From Clostridia bacterium (GTDB taxonomy: Bacteria; Bacillota; Clostridia; Christensenellales; Aristaeellaceae), in NCBI GenBank assembly GCA_017527065.1, contig JAFXQO010000042.1:53205-117204 (forward strand): a DNA stretch of 64,000 nt, read 5' to 3'. Position numbers and translations under genes: made by a program. Positions 50,365 to 59,162 of the stretch are shown one piece after another; the first letter of the stretch is position 1; every line of letters starts with the position of its first letter. The notes below the pieces were generated by a model. It saw only the letters and a program-made list of their open reading frames with translations, was not told the DNA's origin and made no database searches.

Positions 50365-50919
50365 ATGAGAGCAACAGGCATTGTCAGGAGAATTGACGAG
50401 CTGGGGCGCGTGGTGATCCCGAAGGAGATCCGGCGCACGCTCCGCATCCGCGAGGGCGATCCACTCGAAATCTACACCGACCACGACGGCGAGGTGGTCC
50501 TCAAAAAGTACTCGCCGATCGGCGAAATCGCGGCCATCGCGAAGGACTACACCGATTCGCTTTTTCGCTCGCTGGGGCATATCTGCTGCATCAGCGACCG
50601 GGACATGCTGGTGTCCGTATCCGGCACCTCCCGGAGCGAACTCATGGAAAAGCCCCTCAGCCGCGAGGTTGAGGCCGCCATGACGAACCGCGAGACGCTG
50701 CAGCTCAACGCGGCCGCGAACGCGCGGATGATCCCCATCGCCGCCGAGGAAGACGGCGCCAGCTACACGGCGCAGATCCTCGTGCCCATCGTGGCGGAGG
50801 GCGAGGTCATCGGCTCGTTGATCCTGCTGAGCCGGGAAAGCGGCGTGCGCATGAACGAGATCGACCTGAAGGTGGCCGAGACAACGGCCGGCATCGTCGG
50901 GCGGCAGATGGAACAGTAA
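50365..50919 (+). CDS. spoVT: Stage V sporulation protein T (AbrB-GAF regulator)
   Basis: The 184-residue protein starts with an AbrB swapped-hairpin domain (residues 1-50, TGIVRRIDELGRVVIPKEIR, RIREGDPLEIYTDHDGEVVL) and has a C-terminal GAF-like domain (about 60-184). This is the SpoVT architecture; SpoVT tunes forespore gene expression. The ATG at 50365 follows GGAGG, so the N-terminal residues of the longer frame are excluded. It suggests the organism can sporulate. Confidence 0.92.
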   Translation: MRATGIVRRIDELGRVVIPKEIRRTLRIREGDPLEIYTDHDGEVVLKKYSPIGEIAAIAKDYTDSLFRSLGHICCISDRDMLVSVSGTSRSELMEKPLSREVEAAMTNRETLQLNAAANARMIPIAAEEDGASYTAQILVPIVAEGEVIGSLILLSRESGVRMNEIDLKVAETTAGIVGRQMEQ

Positions 50920-50921
50920 GC

Positions 50922-51719
50922 CTACTCCCGGCGGAGATCGCGCGCCTTGTCCGCGTCAAAGACGAGGACCTGGCCTCCCGGCAGCGCGGCCTCGAAGGCG
51001 CGCACGCCCAGGGCCGCGCCGTTGTCGACCGGCTTCGCGGCCCTAACGGCTTCGTCAGTCAGGCCGTCGGCAAACGACTGGACCGCGTCACGCCGGAACA
51101 GCCCGGCGCGGTGCGGGCACAGCGCCCATTCAAACGGAAGCGCCAGGAGCGAGCGCAGGTTTTCGCGGTAGGCCGCCAGGGGCAGCGCCTCCGGGAAAAA
51201 CAGCCATGTGCAGGGGTTCCAGTCGTCGCCGGTGAGCAGGAGAGCGCGTTCCGGCGCGTAGACCGCCATGGAGCCGGGCGTGTGGCCCGGACAGGGCATG
51301 ACGCGGGCGGTCAGGCCGCCCAGGTCCAGCGTTTCCCCCGCGCAGCAGACCGGCTCGGGCATCGGCGCGGCGAGGTACGCCGCCTCGTCCGCCGCGACGC
51401 CCCTGGCCTTCGCCGTTTCCAGAACAGCCCGCCGCCGGGCGGCCCCGGTGTACGCCGCATAAACGGCGCGCTCGTCCGGATGCAGCCGGGGCCTATCGAA
51501 CCACATCGCGCCCAGCGCGTGGTCGTGGTGGCCGTGAGTGAGCCAAAGCGTCAACGGTTTGTCCGTGACCGTGCGGACAAAGGCTGCGACGTCCTCCAGC
51601 CCGTAGCCCGCGTCGACCAGCAGCGCCCGCTCCCGGCCGACGAGCAGCGTGAAGCACACGCCCAGCGCGTCCTCGATGTGGTGGACGCCGGGCATCAGTT
51701 CCCGGTCGATGAAAGCCAT
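50922..51719 (-). CDS. MBL-fold metallo-hydrolase
   Basis: The 265-residue protein has the zinc motif THGHHDHALG (HxHxDH), CPGHTPGSM and LLTGDDWNP, with a C-terminal ALCPHRAGL histidine. It is a different subfamily from the MBL protein at 22869, without the helical C-terminal domain. Its substrate is unknown. It lies tail-to-tail with spoVT (2-base gap) and is the third gene after the two TIM-barrel proteins, 78 bases away. Confidence 0.85.
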   Translation of the reverse strand: MAFIDRELMPGVHHIEDALGVCFTLLVGRERALLVDAGYGLEDVAAFVRTVTDKPLTLWLTHGHHDHALGAMWFDRPRLHPDERAVYAAYTGAARRRAVLETAKARGVAADEAAYLAAPMPEPVCCAGETLDLGGLTARVMPCPGHTPGSMAVYAPERALLLTGDDWNPCTWLFFPEALPLAAYRENLRSLLALPFEWALCPHRAGLFRRDAVQSFADGLTDEAVRAAKPVDNGAALGVRAFEAALPGGQVLVFDADKARDLRRE

Positions 51720-51797
51720 GGCCCGATCTCCCTTCCCCGGTTTTTTCTTCCGGTCAAGCCGCGGCGGGCCTTCCGGCCCGCCGCGCTGATGTATTTA

Positions 51798-52709
51798 TTA
51801 TTCGTCGATCCGCCGTGCGAACATGCGGCCAGTCGCCGCGATCAGGCGCAGCACGTCGGGCATGAGCTCCCGGTCGAACACCATGCAGGCGTTGAAGGTC
51901 TCGAAGCTCAGGTTGCCCTGATAGCCCACGTCGCGGAGGCCCTTGACGAAGCGATCCCAGTCCAGCACGCCCATGTACGGCGCAATGTGCTGGTCGCTCA
52001 GGCCGTTGTTGTCGTGGATGTGCAGCGTCTCGAGCCGGTCGCCGATCTGCATGATGGCGGTGTAGATGTCATGGCCCAACAGCAGCGCGTGGCCGGTATC
52101 CAGGCAGAAGGCGAACCGCTTTTCTCCCGCGATGTCGTTCAGCTCGTCGATGTAGGCGGCGGCCTCGTTGAAATCGGAGCAGATGGCCTCGTAGACCTTG
52201 CCCTTGTGCCCGGTGAACATGTTTTCAAGGCAGCAGGTCACCTGGCACTTTTTCAGCACCGGAATGAGCGCGGTATACAGCTTGATGTTGGCGTCCCACT
52301 CGGTGTCCGGGTCCATGCGGTTGTCATAGTCGAAAAAGGCGGGATGCACGATGAGGTGCGGGCAGCCCACATAGGCGCAGATCTCGACGCACTTTTTCAG
52401 CGCGTCCAGCACCTTTTCGTTCACGAAGTCGTTGTCCTTCACGTAGCTGGGGAAAGGCGCGTGCGCCTGGCCGAAGGCCACGCCGTATCGCTCGGCCGCT
52501 TCCTTGTAGGGGCGCATGGCCTCGAGGATCGCGTCCACGTCCTGATCGAAGAAGCCGCTGAACTCGCCCTTGCGAATCTCCGAGCCGGTCATCCAGTGAT
52601 CCACGTTGAAGTCCACGAAGTCGAAGCCCGCCTCATGGATGATCCGAAAGCCCTCCTCCGGGCCCAGCAGGTCGATGATGGGCGCGGTCTGCACGCCGAT
52701 TTTCCTCAT
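51798..52709 (-). CDS. TIM-barrel sugar-phosphate isomerase/epimerase family protein
   Basis: The 303-residue protein is of the AP-endonuclease-2-like xylose isomerase superfamily: GFDFVDFNVDHW, GVAFGQAHAPFPSY, PHLIVHPAF, CCLENMF (metal Glu), RFAFCLDTGHALLLG (Asp, His), ETLHIHDNNG and LSFETF (last Glu). It would isomerise or epimerise a sugar or sugar derivative. It is clearly a paralogue of the gene at 52734, sharing about half its residues by eye, and follows it by 24 bases. Confidence 0.87.
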   Translation of the reverse strand: MRKIGVQTAPIIDLLGPEEGFRIIHEAGFDFVDFNVDHWMTGSEIRKGEFSGFFDQDVDAILEAMRPYKEAAERYGVAFGQAHAPFPSYVKDNDFVNEKVLDALKKCVEICAYVGCPHLIVHPAFFDYDNRMDPDTEWDANIKLYTALIPVLKKCQVTCCLENMFTGHKGKVYEAICSDFNEAAAYIDELNDIAGEKRFAFCLDTGHALLLGHDIYTAIMQIGDRLETLHIHDNNGLSDQHIAPYMGVLDWDRFVKGLRDVGYQGNLSFETFNACMVFDRELMPDVLRLIAATGRMFARRIDE

Positions 52710-52733
52710 GATGGTTCCTCCCTCTCCACTTTT

Positions 52734-53639
52734 TTATTCCGCGATGCGCCTTGCGAACAGCCGGCCCGTCGCGGCGATGAGCCGCAGCGCCTCCGGCGCG
52801 AGTTCCGCATCGAACCGGTTCAGCACGTTGTGCGTTTCAAAGCTCAGGCCGCCGGCGTAGCCCGCGTCGCGCAGCCCCATGACGAAGCGGTCCCAGTCCA
52901 GCGTGCCCATGTAGGGAGCCAGGTGCTGGTCGGTCCTGCCGTCGTTGTCGTGGATGTGCAGCGCCTCGACGCGGCCGCCCAGCTTCATGAGGGCGGAGTA
53001 GACGTCGCGGCCCGTGAGCATGGCGTGCCCCGTGTCGAAGCAGAAGGCGAAGCGTTTCTCCCCCGCGAAATCGTTCAGCTCGTCGATGTAGTCGCAGGCC
53101 TCGTAGGGATCGGCGCACACCGCCTCGTACACCTTGCCGTCCTTCGTCCGGATGAGGTTTTCAAGGCAGCAGATCACGCCGCTTTCCTTGAGCGCGGGCG
53201 CGAGGCGCTTGTACATCGCCATGTTCACGCGCCATTCCTCTTTCGGGTCGTCCAGTATGGCCGGGTGAACCACAAGATAGGGGCAGTCCAGATACCCGCA
53301 CAGGGACACGCACTTCTCTAGCGCCGCGGCCAGGTAATTGTTTCGCGCGGCGTCGCCCGGCCAGTAGAGCGGGAAGGGCGCGTGCGCCTGCCCGAAGGCC
53401 ACGCCGTGACGCGCCGCGGCTTCCTTATAGGGGGCGAGCAGCGGCACGATCTCTTCAAACGGGAGATCATAGACCCCGGTGAGCGGATCGGCCTTCTTCT
53501 CCAAATTCAGGAGCGAGCCGTCCAGCGCGTTGCAGCTGAAGTCCACAAAATCGAAGCCGCATTCGCCGAGCAGGCGGAACGTCTCCCCTATGCCCAGCCG
53601 CTCCAGCAGCACCGCCGTCATCACGCCGATTTTCAGCAT
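52734..53639 (-). CDS. TIM-barrel sugar-phosphate isomerase/epimerase family protein (paralogue)
   Basis: The 301-residue protein has the same metal motifs as its neighbour: GVAFGQAHAPFPLYW, CCLENLI, FAFCFDTGHAMLTG, ALHIHDNDGRTDQHLAPYMG and LSFETHN. Both end in RLIAATGR-x-FARRI-x-E. The tandem pair therefore arose by duplication and may act on related substrates or as a heterodimer. The ATG at 53639 follows GGAGG at 8 bases. An MFS transporter gene is divergent upstream. Confidence 0.87.
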   Translation of the reverse strand: MLKIGVMTAVLLERLGIGETFRLLGECGFDFVDFSCNALDGSLLNLEKKADPLTGVYDLPFEEIVPLLAPYKEAAARHGVAFGQAHAPFPLYWPGDAARNNYLAAALEKCVSLCGYLDCPYLVVHPAILDDPKEEWRVNMAMYKRLAPALKESGVICCLENLIRTKDGKVYEAVCADPYEACDYIDELNDFAGEKRFAFCFDTGHAMLTGRDVYSALMKLGGRVEALHIHDNDGRTDQHLAPYMGTLDWDRFVMGLRDAGYAGGLSFETHNVLNRFDAELAPEALRLIAATGRLFARRIAE

Positions 53640-53718
53640 GGCCGTAACCTCCGTCAACTGGTCTGCGCTTTCCTGATACTGGCATTTTCATTATAGAGCA
53701 TCCGCCCGCAAAATGCAA

Positions 53719-53747
53719 TTGAAAAATGATAATCGAAATGCTATAAT
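53719..53747 (+). promoter_or_regulatory. Promoter of the MFS gene
   Basis: TTGAAA (53719-53724), 17 bases, TATAAT (53742-53747). It shows that the start codon must lie downstream of about 53754. Confidence 0.8.
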
Positions 53748-53796
53748 GAGGCTGAATCGGAAAAGCCAAACGACACTGGAAAGCCGGGTGAACGCC

Positions 53797-55116
53797 ATGC
53801 GTCGCCGTTTTCGCGAAAGCAGCTTTTATCGCCTGTTCAATTTTGACAACGAACGCGCCCAGGGGCGCTGCGTCATGCTGGCCTCGTCGGTACTCACGAA
53901 CATCATCAGCTGGCTCACGGGAAGCCTGTTCTACACGAGCTTCCTCATGGCGAACGGCATAGACCTGGTCAAGATCGGCGTGATCTCCTTCGTGCCCTAC
54001 ATCGCGAACCTGTTTTCCGTACTCTCCCCCAGCATCCTGGAGCGGTTTCCGAAAAGAAGGTGGGTGCTGTTCGGCGGCCGGCTGGCTTACCACACCCTGA
54101 ACATATTCGCCATCACCGTCATGCCCGTGCTGGTTCGCGACGCGAACGCCCGCACGGCCTGCTTCGTGGCGCTGGTTTTCGCCGCGAACATCGTGAACGC
54201 CCTGTTCTCCAGCGGTTATTCCGCCTGGCACCTCAACTTCATTCCGAACAACATCCGCGCCGAGTACTTCTCCACCGCCTCGATGATCGCCAGCTTCATC
54301 GGCATCGGCACGGGGCTTATCTCCAGCCTCGTCGCGGACGCCTTTTCCGCCTCGCCCTACGCCTATGCGATCATCGTCGCGCTGCGTTATTTCGCCTACG
54401 CGCTGGCGCTTGTGGAATTGTGGGCTCTCACGCGGCCCGTGGAGTATCCCTATGAAAAGACGGTCGACCGGGTGCGCCTGTCCGACATTGTCACGAAGCC
54501 CTTCGCGCATCCGAAATTCATCTTCACCGTCGCGGTCATCATGGCCTGGACGTTCTTTGTGAACACCAGCGCCTCCTCCATCAACTATTACCTGCTCAAC
54601 AACGTCGGCACGAGCTACACCTACGTCTACGCGCTGAACATGCTCTATCCCGTCACGATGCTGTTCCTCATCAAGCCGGCCCAGCGCATCATCAACCGCC
54701 ACGGGTGGTTCATGACCTTCGCTGTCAGCGCGATCCTCTACGCCATGCCCAGCTTCCTCTATTCCTTTGTCACCGCGGGCAACTACCTGTGGATGCTGGC
54801 CGTCGTGCGCGTCTGGCAGCACGTCATCGGCGTGGCGCTGAACACGGCCAGTTCAAACCTGCCCTTCGTCAACATGCCCGATTCCGACCGCACCGACTAC
54901 CTCGCTTTCTACACCATCGCCACCAACGCCGCCGCCTTCCTGGGCATGCTGTCCGGCACGTTGTTCATCAAGTTCTGGCCGAATCTGGACATCGTCGTCG
55001 CGGGCTTCCACTTCTGCAACATCCAGACGCTGATGTGGGTCGAGTCCATCGGCCGGCTGCTGGTGGGACTCATGGTGCTCCGGCTGATCAGGCGCCTCGA
55101 ACCGGGCGCGGCGTGA
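53797..55116 (+). CDS. MFS-type transporter
   Basis: The protein (about 439 residues) has about 11-12 hydrophobic segments and a loop SILERFPKRRWVLFGGRLAYH where the MFS A-motif is expected. It is an uncharacterised major-facilitator protein with a basic N-terminus (MRRRFRESSFYRLFNFDNERA). The start cannot be before the promoter at 53719-53747; ATG 53797 or GTG 53788 (nearer to GGAAAG) are the choices. The substrate may be the sugar handled by the divergent TIM-barrel pair. Confidence 0.82.
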   Translation: MRRRFRESSFYRLFNFDNERAQGRCVMLASSVLTNIISWLTGSLFYTSFLMANGIDLVKIGVISFVPYIANLFSVLSPSILERFPKRRWVLFGGRLAYHTLNIFAITVMPVLVRDANARTACFVALVFAANIVNALFSSGYSAWHLNFIPNNIRAEYFSTASMIASFIGIGTGLISSLVADAFSASPYAYAIIVALRYFAYALALVELWALTRPVEYPYEKTVDRVRLSDIVTKPFAHPKFIFTVAVIMAWTFFVNTSASSINYYLLNNVGTSYTYVYALNMLYPVTMLFLIKPAQRIINRHGWFMTFAVSAILYAMPSFLYSFVTAGNYLWMLAVVRVWQHVIGVALNTASSNLPFVNMPDSDRTDYLAFYTIATNAAAFLGMLSGTLFIKFWPNLDIVVAGFHFCNIQTLMWVESIGRLLVGLMVLRLIRRLEPGAA

Positions 55117-55130
55117 AAGGAGTCTTCCCC

Positions 55131-55739
55131 GTGATACTGAACGAGTTTTCCTATATCGCCGTTCCGCCCCGCACGGGCGGGCTGGAGGAGGATGTCCGCG
55201 CCCTCCTGGAGGCCAACGGCAAGGACAAGACCTTCCGCCATGTGCGCGACGTGGCCGGCGCGAACGCCGCCATCGCCGCCCAATACGGCCTTGACGCGGA
55301 AAAGTGCCGCGCCGCCGCGCTGCTTCACGACATCAGCGCCGTCATACGGCCCGCCGATATGCTGGCCTGGGCTCAGGCGCGGGGATACGCCCTCTGCGAG
55401 GCGGAATTACAGCATCCTTTTCTCCTGCACCAGCGGCTGTCGCGCGTGATCGCCGAAACCTGGTTCGGCGTCGCGGACGGGGAGATACTCTCCCCCATCG
55501 AATGCCACACCACGCTCAAGCCGAACGCCGCGCCGGGCGACATGGCGCTGTTCATCGCGGACAAGCTCGCCTGGGACCAGGAGGGCCGCCCGCCCTTTTA
55601 CGACGCCGTCAGCGAAGCGCTGGGCCGCTCCCTGGAGGCCGCAAGCCTGGCGTACATGGACTATATGGAAGTAAGCGGCCTGCTGCTCTGCCCGCACAGC
55701 CTATGGACGGCGGCGCGGCAATGGCTCCGCGGGCGATAA
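55131..55739 (+). CDS. HD-domain hydrolase, YqeK (diadenosine tetraphosphatase) type
   Basis: The 202-residue protein has the HD pattern FRHVRDVAGANAAIA, CRAAALLHDIS (HD pair), HPFLLHQRLS and ALFIADKLAWDQEGRP, as in YqeK, which splits Ap4A symmetrically with a di-iron centre. The start is GTG at 55131, 8 bases behind AAGGAG and 14 bases after the MFS stop, so it is in the same operon. The IECHTTLKPN motif keeps the His of YqeK. Confidence 0.82.
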   Translation: MILNEFSYIAVPPRTGGLEEDVRALLEANGKDKTFRHVRDVAGANAAIAAQYGLDAEKCRAAALLHDISAVIRPADMLAWAQARGYALCEAELQHPFLLHQRLSRVIAETWFGVADGEILSPIECHTTLKPNAAPGDMALFIADKLAWDQEGRPPFYDAVSEALGRSLEAASLAYMDYMEVSGLLLCPHSLWTAARQWLRGR

Positions 55740-55794
55740 ACGGTCATTCGCCTTCCGGTTTTGCGTCTTTCCCCGGCGCGCCCCCTGGGGCGGC

Positions 55795-56355
55795 TCATCG
55801 CGGCCAGGGCGTCCGCCGCTCGCCCCGCACGAGGAACGCCGCCTCCGCCAGAGCGGCCATGGGCGCGTCCCCCAGCGAGTCGGAATAGAACCTTTCCACA
55901 CGGGCCGCGGGAAAGGCTTCCCTGAAAACGCGCGCCTTCTCCGCGCCGTGGCAGTTGAGGCCATGGTACGCGCCGGTTTGTATGTCCACCGGCGAGCCGA
56001 GCACCCGCGTCACGCCCAGGCGGCGGCAGGCGGGGCGCACGAAATCCGCCGGCGACGCGGTTATAACCACGTCGTCCTCACGCTTCTGCGCCAGATACCA
56101 GCGATGAACGCGCGGCATGTTTTCATCCCAGAACCGCTCGATCTCCCTTTCCGGCCGGGGCACATCCTCCAGAAAACGCAGGAACACGCCCTTGAAACCC
56201 GTCTTGTCGGTCTTTTTCAGCGCCAGCTTCACCGCGGCGCAGGCGACGGCGGGCCAGCGGCGGGCGATTTTGGGCCAGCGCCTGAGGCACCACAGATAGA
56301 ACTGCGCCGTGGTATCGCGGCGATAGATGGTTTTGTCGAAGTCGTAGACGTTCAT
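55795..56355 (-). CDS. HAD-IB family phosphatase-like hydrolase
   Basis: The 186-residue protein has HAD motif I at the very start (VYDFDKTIYRRDTT), motif II in VVITASPADF and motif IV in FYSDSLGDAPM, with the helical cap between. The substrate is unknown; relatives are phosphoserine phosphatase-like. The ATG at 56355 overlaps the stop of the exonuclease gene (ATGA), so translation is coupled. It should be cytoplasmic. Confidence 0.85.
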   Translation of the reverse strand: MNVYDFDKTIYRRDTTAQFYLWCLRRWPKIARRWPAVACAAVKLALKKTDKTGFKGVFLRFLEDVPRPEREIERFWDENMPRVHRWYLAQKREDDVVITASPADFVRPACRRLGVTRVLGSPVDIQTGAYHGLNCHGAEKARVFREAFPAARVERFYSDSLGDAPMAALAEAAFLVRGERRTPWPR

Positions 56356-57104
56356 GCCAGCGTCAGCTCGACCGGGCAATGATCCGAGCCATAGATCTCA
56401 TTGTGAATGGCCGCCCCGGTCATGCGGTCTTTGATCTTCTCCGAAACCACGAAGTAGTCGATGCGCCAGCCCGCGTTCCGGTCGCGGGCGCGGCCGATAT
56501 AACTCCACCAGCTGTACGCGCCTTTCGCGTCGGGATAGAAATAGCGGAAGCTGTCCACAAAGCCGCAGCCCAACAGATCCGTGAAGGCCGCGCGCTCCTG
56601 GTCGGTGAAGCCGGCGTTCATGTGGTTTGTGGCCGGGTTTTTCAGGTCGATCTCCCTGTGGGCCACGTTGAGGTCGCCGCAGAGGATCACGGGCTTCTTC
56701 TCATTCAGCCCTTTCAGCCAGGCGCGGAAATCGGCCTCCCAGCGCATGCGGTAATCCAGCCGCGCCAGCTCCTTCTGGGAATTCGGCGTGTAGCACACCA
56801 CGAAGATGAAATCCTCATATTCCGCCGCGATGAGGCGGCCTTCGTGGTCGTGCTCCTCGACGCCCATCCCGAAGGTGACGCTGAGCGGCTCGACGCGGGA
56901 GAACAGCGCCGTGCCCGAATAGCCCTTCTTTTCGGCATAGTTGTAATAGGCGTGATAGCCCTCGAGGCCGTCCTCGAACTGACCGGCCTGTATTTTGGTT
57001 TCCTGCAGGGCGATCATGTCGGCGTCCAGCGCGGCGACGCTCTCGAAGAACCCCTTGCCCGCGCAGGCGCGCAGGCCGTTGACATTCCATGAAACCAGCT
57101 TCAT
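56352..57104 (-). CDS. xth: Exodeoxyribonuclease III
   Basis: The 250-residue protein is an ExoA/Xth endonuclease-exonuclease-phosphatase: MKLVSWNVNGLRA, ALQETKIQ (metal Glu), VILCGDLNVAH (Asp, Asn), WWSYIGRARDRNAGWRIDYF and YGSDHCPVEL (Asp, His). It cuts DNA at abasic sites and trims 3' ends in base-excision repair. The upstream 130 bases lead to the MITE insertion. Confidence 0.95.
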   Translation of the reverse strand: MKLVSWNVNGLRACAGKGFFESVAALDADMIALQETKIQAGQFEDGLEGYHAYYNYAEKKGYSGTALFSRVEPLSVTFGMGVEEHDHEGRLIAAEYEDFIFVVCYTPNSQKELARLDYRMRWEADFRAWLKGLNEKKPVILCGDLNVAHREIDLKNPATNHMNAGFTDQERAAFTDLLGCGFVDSFRYFYPDAKGAYSWWSYIGRARDRNAGWRIDYFVVSEKIKDRMTGAAIHNEIYGSDHCPVELTLA

Positions 57105-57240
57105 GCGATTCTTCTCCCCTTCTCATCCTCCGGAGTATGCGCGCGATCCGGCCCGGACGCAGCCGCCGGGCCGGATCGGCATCCGTGTGTAACTGTATCA
57201 CAGATCAGCCGATATGTAAAGCGCGGTCATGTTTCGATCA

Positions 57241-57469
57241 GGGCTGTCTCATTTAAAGTGTCGTTCAGAAATAGGCGTATGACGAGGATGACCCTTCAGG
57301 CGCTGCGCGCCAGCTCCCCTGGAAGGGGAGCCAAGAAGAACGCCTCAAAAGGAACGAGCTTGCTTCCCCTCTCAGGGGAAGTGCCGAGCGCAGCGAGGCG
57401 ATAGGGTCGTTCCGCAACACGACGACACCCAATTTGTTGAACAAGACGTTAAATGAGACGCCCCTGGGC
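57241..57469. mobile_element. 229-bp MITE inserted at the 3' end of the LysM gene
   Basis: Left end GGGCTGTCTCATTTAA and right end (reverse complement) GGGGCGTCTCATTTAA plus five more bases form terminal inverted repeats. The 8-bp direct repeat TTCGATCA flanks both sides (57233-57240 and 57470-57477). Inside, GCTCCCCTGGAAGGGGAGC and TTCCCCTCTCAGGGGAA form hairpins, and CGCTGCGC pairs with GCGCAGCG, so the element can fold on itself. It has no coding capacity. The inner part recalls a dispersed repeat seen in gut Clostridia. An 8-bp duplication with GGG ends would suit IS1595-type transposases; that is inference. Confidence 0.82.
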
Positions 57470-58024
57470 TTCGATCACGCAGATCTGCCGCCCCTCCTCA
57501 AAGTCGCTGGGGGCGAGCGTGGGATTGAGGCGCAGCAGCCGGCCCGGCGTGACGTTCAGCTTTTCGGAAAGCGTCTGGAGGGTCTCCCCCGCCCCGATGA
57601 CATAGCTGGCCGCGCCGCCGAGGCAGACGCGCCGCGTGCCCGCAGGCGGAACGCAGTAGCGCTGCCCCGCCCTCAGCGAAGCGGGCTGCAGGCCTGGATT
57701 GGTGAGCCGGAACGCCTGGTAGGAAATATCGTACTTCTGCAGGAGCGACGCGTATGTATCCCCCGCCTGCACGACGCCCTCCTCGTACCCGTCCGGGCAG
57801 GCTTCCGCCCGCGGCGGCTCATCCTGGGGGGCGGCCGCCTCGCCGTCGTCTCCCGGCACGCACAGCGCCTGCCCCGCGGCGAGGCTGCCCGGGTCGGCGT
57901 AGGGGTTCAGCGCCGCCAGCTCGCCCGCCGTCAGGTTGTAGCGCGCCGCGATGTCCGCAAAGGTGTCGCCTTCCTTCACCGTGTAGATCGCCCCGGCCGG
58001 ACACCTGACTTCATTTTCGCTCAT
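57449..58024 (-). CDS. LysM-repeat protein with C-terminus altered by a MITE
   Basis: The 191-residue protein contains three LysM modules: IYTVKEGDTFADIAARYNLT (about 14-58), VVQAGDTYASLLQKYDIS (about 84-127) and SYVIGAGETLQTLSEKLNVT (about 137-183). It should bind peptidoglycan or chitin-like glycans. No signal peptide is seen, so it may be a spore-coat-type protein. The last residues AQGRLI and the stop are encoded by the MITE. Joining the flanks at the 8-bp duplication restores VIET and a TGA stop, the probable native end. The ATG at 58024 follows AGGAGG. Confidence 0.85.
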   Translation of the reverse strand: MSENEVRCPAGAIYTVKEGDTFADIAARYNLTAGELAALNPYADPGSLAAGQALCVPGDDGEAAAPQDEPPRAEACPDGYEEGVVQAGDTYASLLQKYDISYQAFRLTNPGLQPASLRAGQRYCVPPAGTRRVCLGGAASYVIGAGETLQTLSEKLNVTPGRLLRLNPTLAPSDFEEGRQICVIEAQGRLI

Positions 58025-58125
58025 GACACATGCCTCCTCTCTCCGGTTCAGCATATGTCGCCCCGCGCCTCGCCGTGAACGGCCGGGCGCAAAAAACAGC
58101 CGCCGGGGTGAGCGGCGGCCGCGTG

Positions 58126-58503
58126 TCAGTCTGTATAGACGATATGAAATTCGATGTCCGGCATATGCGCGCGCATGTCGGCGGTGAGGTCCCGGGCGCC
58201 GCGCCGCGGCCCGCCGAGCACGATGAGCGACGCCCCGATCTTGCGGGCGTGCTTTTCCACCGCCTTGACCACTTCGTCCGAGCGGATGACCGTCATGTCC
58301 GCGCCGCGCCGGGTCGATTCCTCAAACAGGTATTCCAGCGCCTCGGCCTCGGAAGCGCCGCCCATCAGCTCCCCGCCCTTCTTCGCCACGTGGAGCACGG
58401 ACAGTTCCTCTTCCCGCTCGATCGCCAGCCGGTGGCCTTCCCCGATCAGGCGCTCGCACGTCTTCTGCCCGGTCACGCACACCAGCACACGGGTTTCCTT
58501 CAT
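58126..58503 (-). CDS. Universal stress protein-like domain protein
   Basis: The 125-residue protein resembles the Usp-like domain of KdpD and small universal stress proteins: VLVCVTGQKTCERLIGEGHR, ELSVLHVAKKG, then ADMTVIRSDEVVKAVEKHAR and IGASLIVLGGPRRGA with a nucleotide-binding G-loop. Its function is unknown. It overlaps the upstream membrane-protein gene by 4 bases (ATGA), suggesting co-translation. Confidence 0.75.
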   Translation of the reverse strand: MKETRVLVCVTGQKTCERLIGEGHRLAIEREEELSVLHVAKKGGELMGGASEAEALEYLFEESTRRGADMTVIRSDEVVKAVEKHARKIGASLIVLGGPRRGARDLTADMRAHMPDIEFHIVYTD

Positions 58504-59027
58504 TTTCCCTCGCTACCGCCTTTCGACGCCTCGGCCTCCAGACTCACGATGTAGTTTCCGAAGGCCCGGATATGCAGCCGCTCGTCTTCCTTCAGCGCGG
58601 GAGCCGTCTTGTCGGCGTCCCAGAAGAGAAGGCGCGTATCGTCGATCTTTTCGCCGCGTTCGTTTTTCTCCTCCGGCTTGTCCAGCCTCACGACCAGTTC
58701 CCGGAAGGACACGCCGTCGGACACGCGCTCGCTGTCCGACAGGGAAACGAAGCGGCAATCCATCTCGTGGGTGCGCCCGCGGCGGATATCCGCCTGATAG
58801 CGCCAGTAATAAAACCAGGGCAGCGTCTTCAGGCTCAGGAAGAAGAACATCGCCGCCGCGCCCACCGCGCACACGGCGATGGACAGTATGGGGCTGCGCC
58901 AGACCGTCACAAACAGCGCCAGCAGCACGGCCGTCGCCGCCAGGATGAGCCCCAATACGCCGAACCGCGCAAGCATGCCGCGCTTCGCGGCCCGATAATC
59001 CTCGTCTCTGTACAGTTCCACGTTCAT
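58500..59027 (-). CDS. Membrane protein of unknown function (175 aa)
   Basis: The protein has two transmembrane helices near the N-terminus (GVLGLILAATAVLLALFVTV and ILSIAVCAVGAAAMFFFLSL) and a cytoplasmic beta-rich domain (residues about 80-160). The ATG at 59027 is only one base from GGAGG, whereas the in-frame GTG at 59021 is 7 bases away, so GTG may be the real start. It is not recognised as any family. Its gene is coupled to the Usp-like gene. Confidence 0.7.
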   Translation of the reverse strand: MNVELYRDEDYRAAKRGMLARFGVLGLILAATAVLLALFVTVWRSPILSIAVCAVGAAAMFFFLSLKTLPWFYYWRYQADIRRGRTHEMDCRFVSLSDSERVSDGVSFRELVVRLDKPEEKNERGEKIDDTRLLFWDADKTAPALKEDERLHIRAFGNYIVSLEAEASKGGSEGK

Positions 59028-59162
59028 ACCTCCGATCCGCCGGGCGGAGAAGCCCACAGTGAATCCGCCTTCACTATACCCCGCGCCGCCCGGATTTGTA
59101 AACCCTTTCCGGAAAGAGTTCACATTTATTTCGGAACTTCTCCGCAATTTCGCTCGATTTCG

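Noticed and set aside
57300-57415. Short inverted repeats of the MITE interior as a CRISPR-like array
   Set aside because: There are only palindromic hairpins, with no regular direct repeats and spacers and no cas genes.
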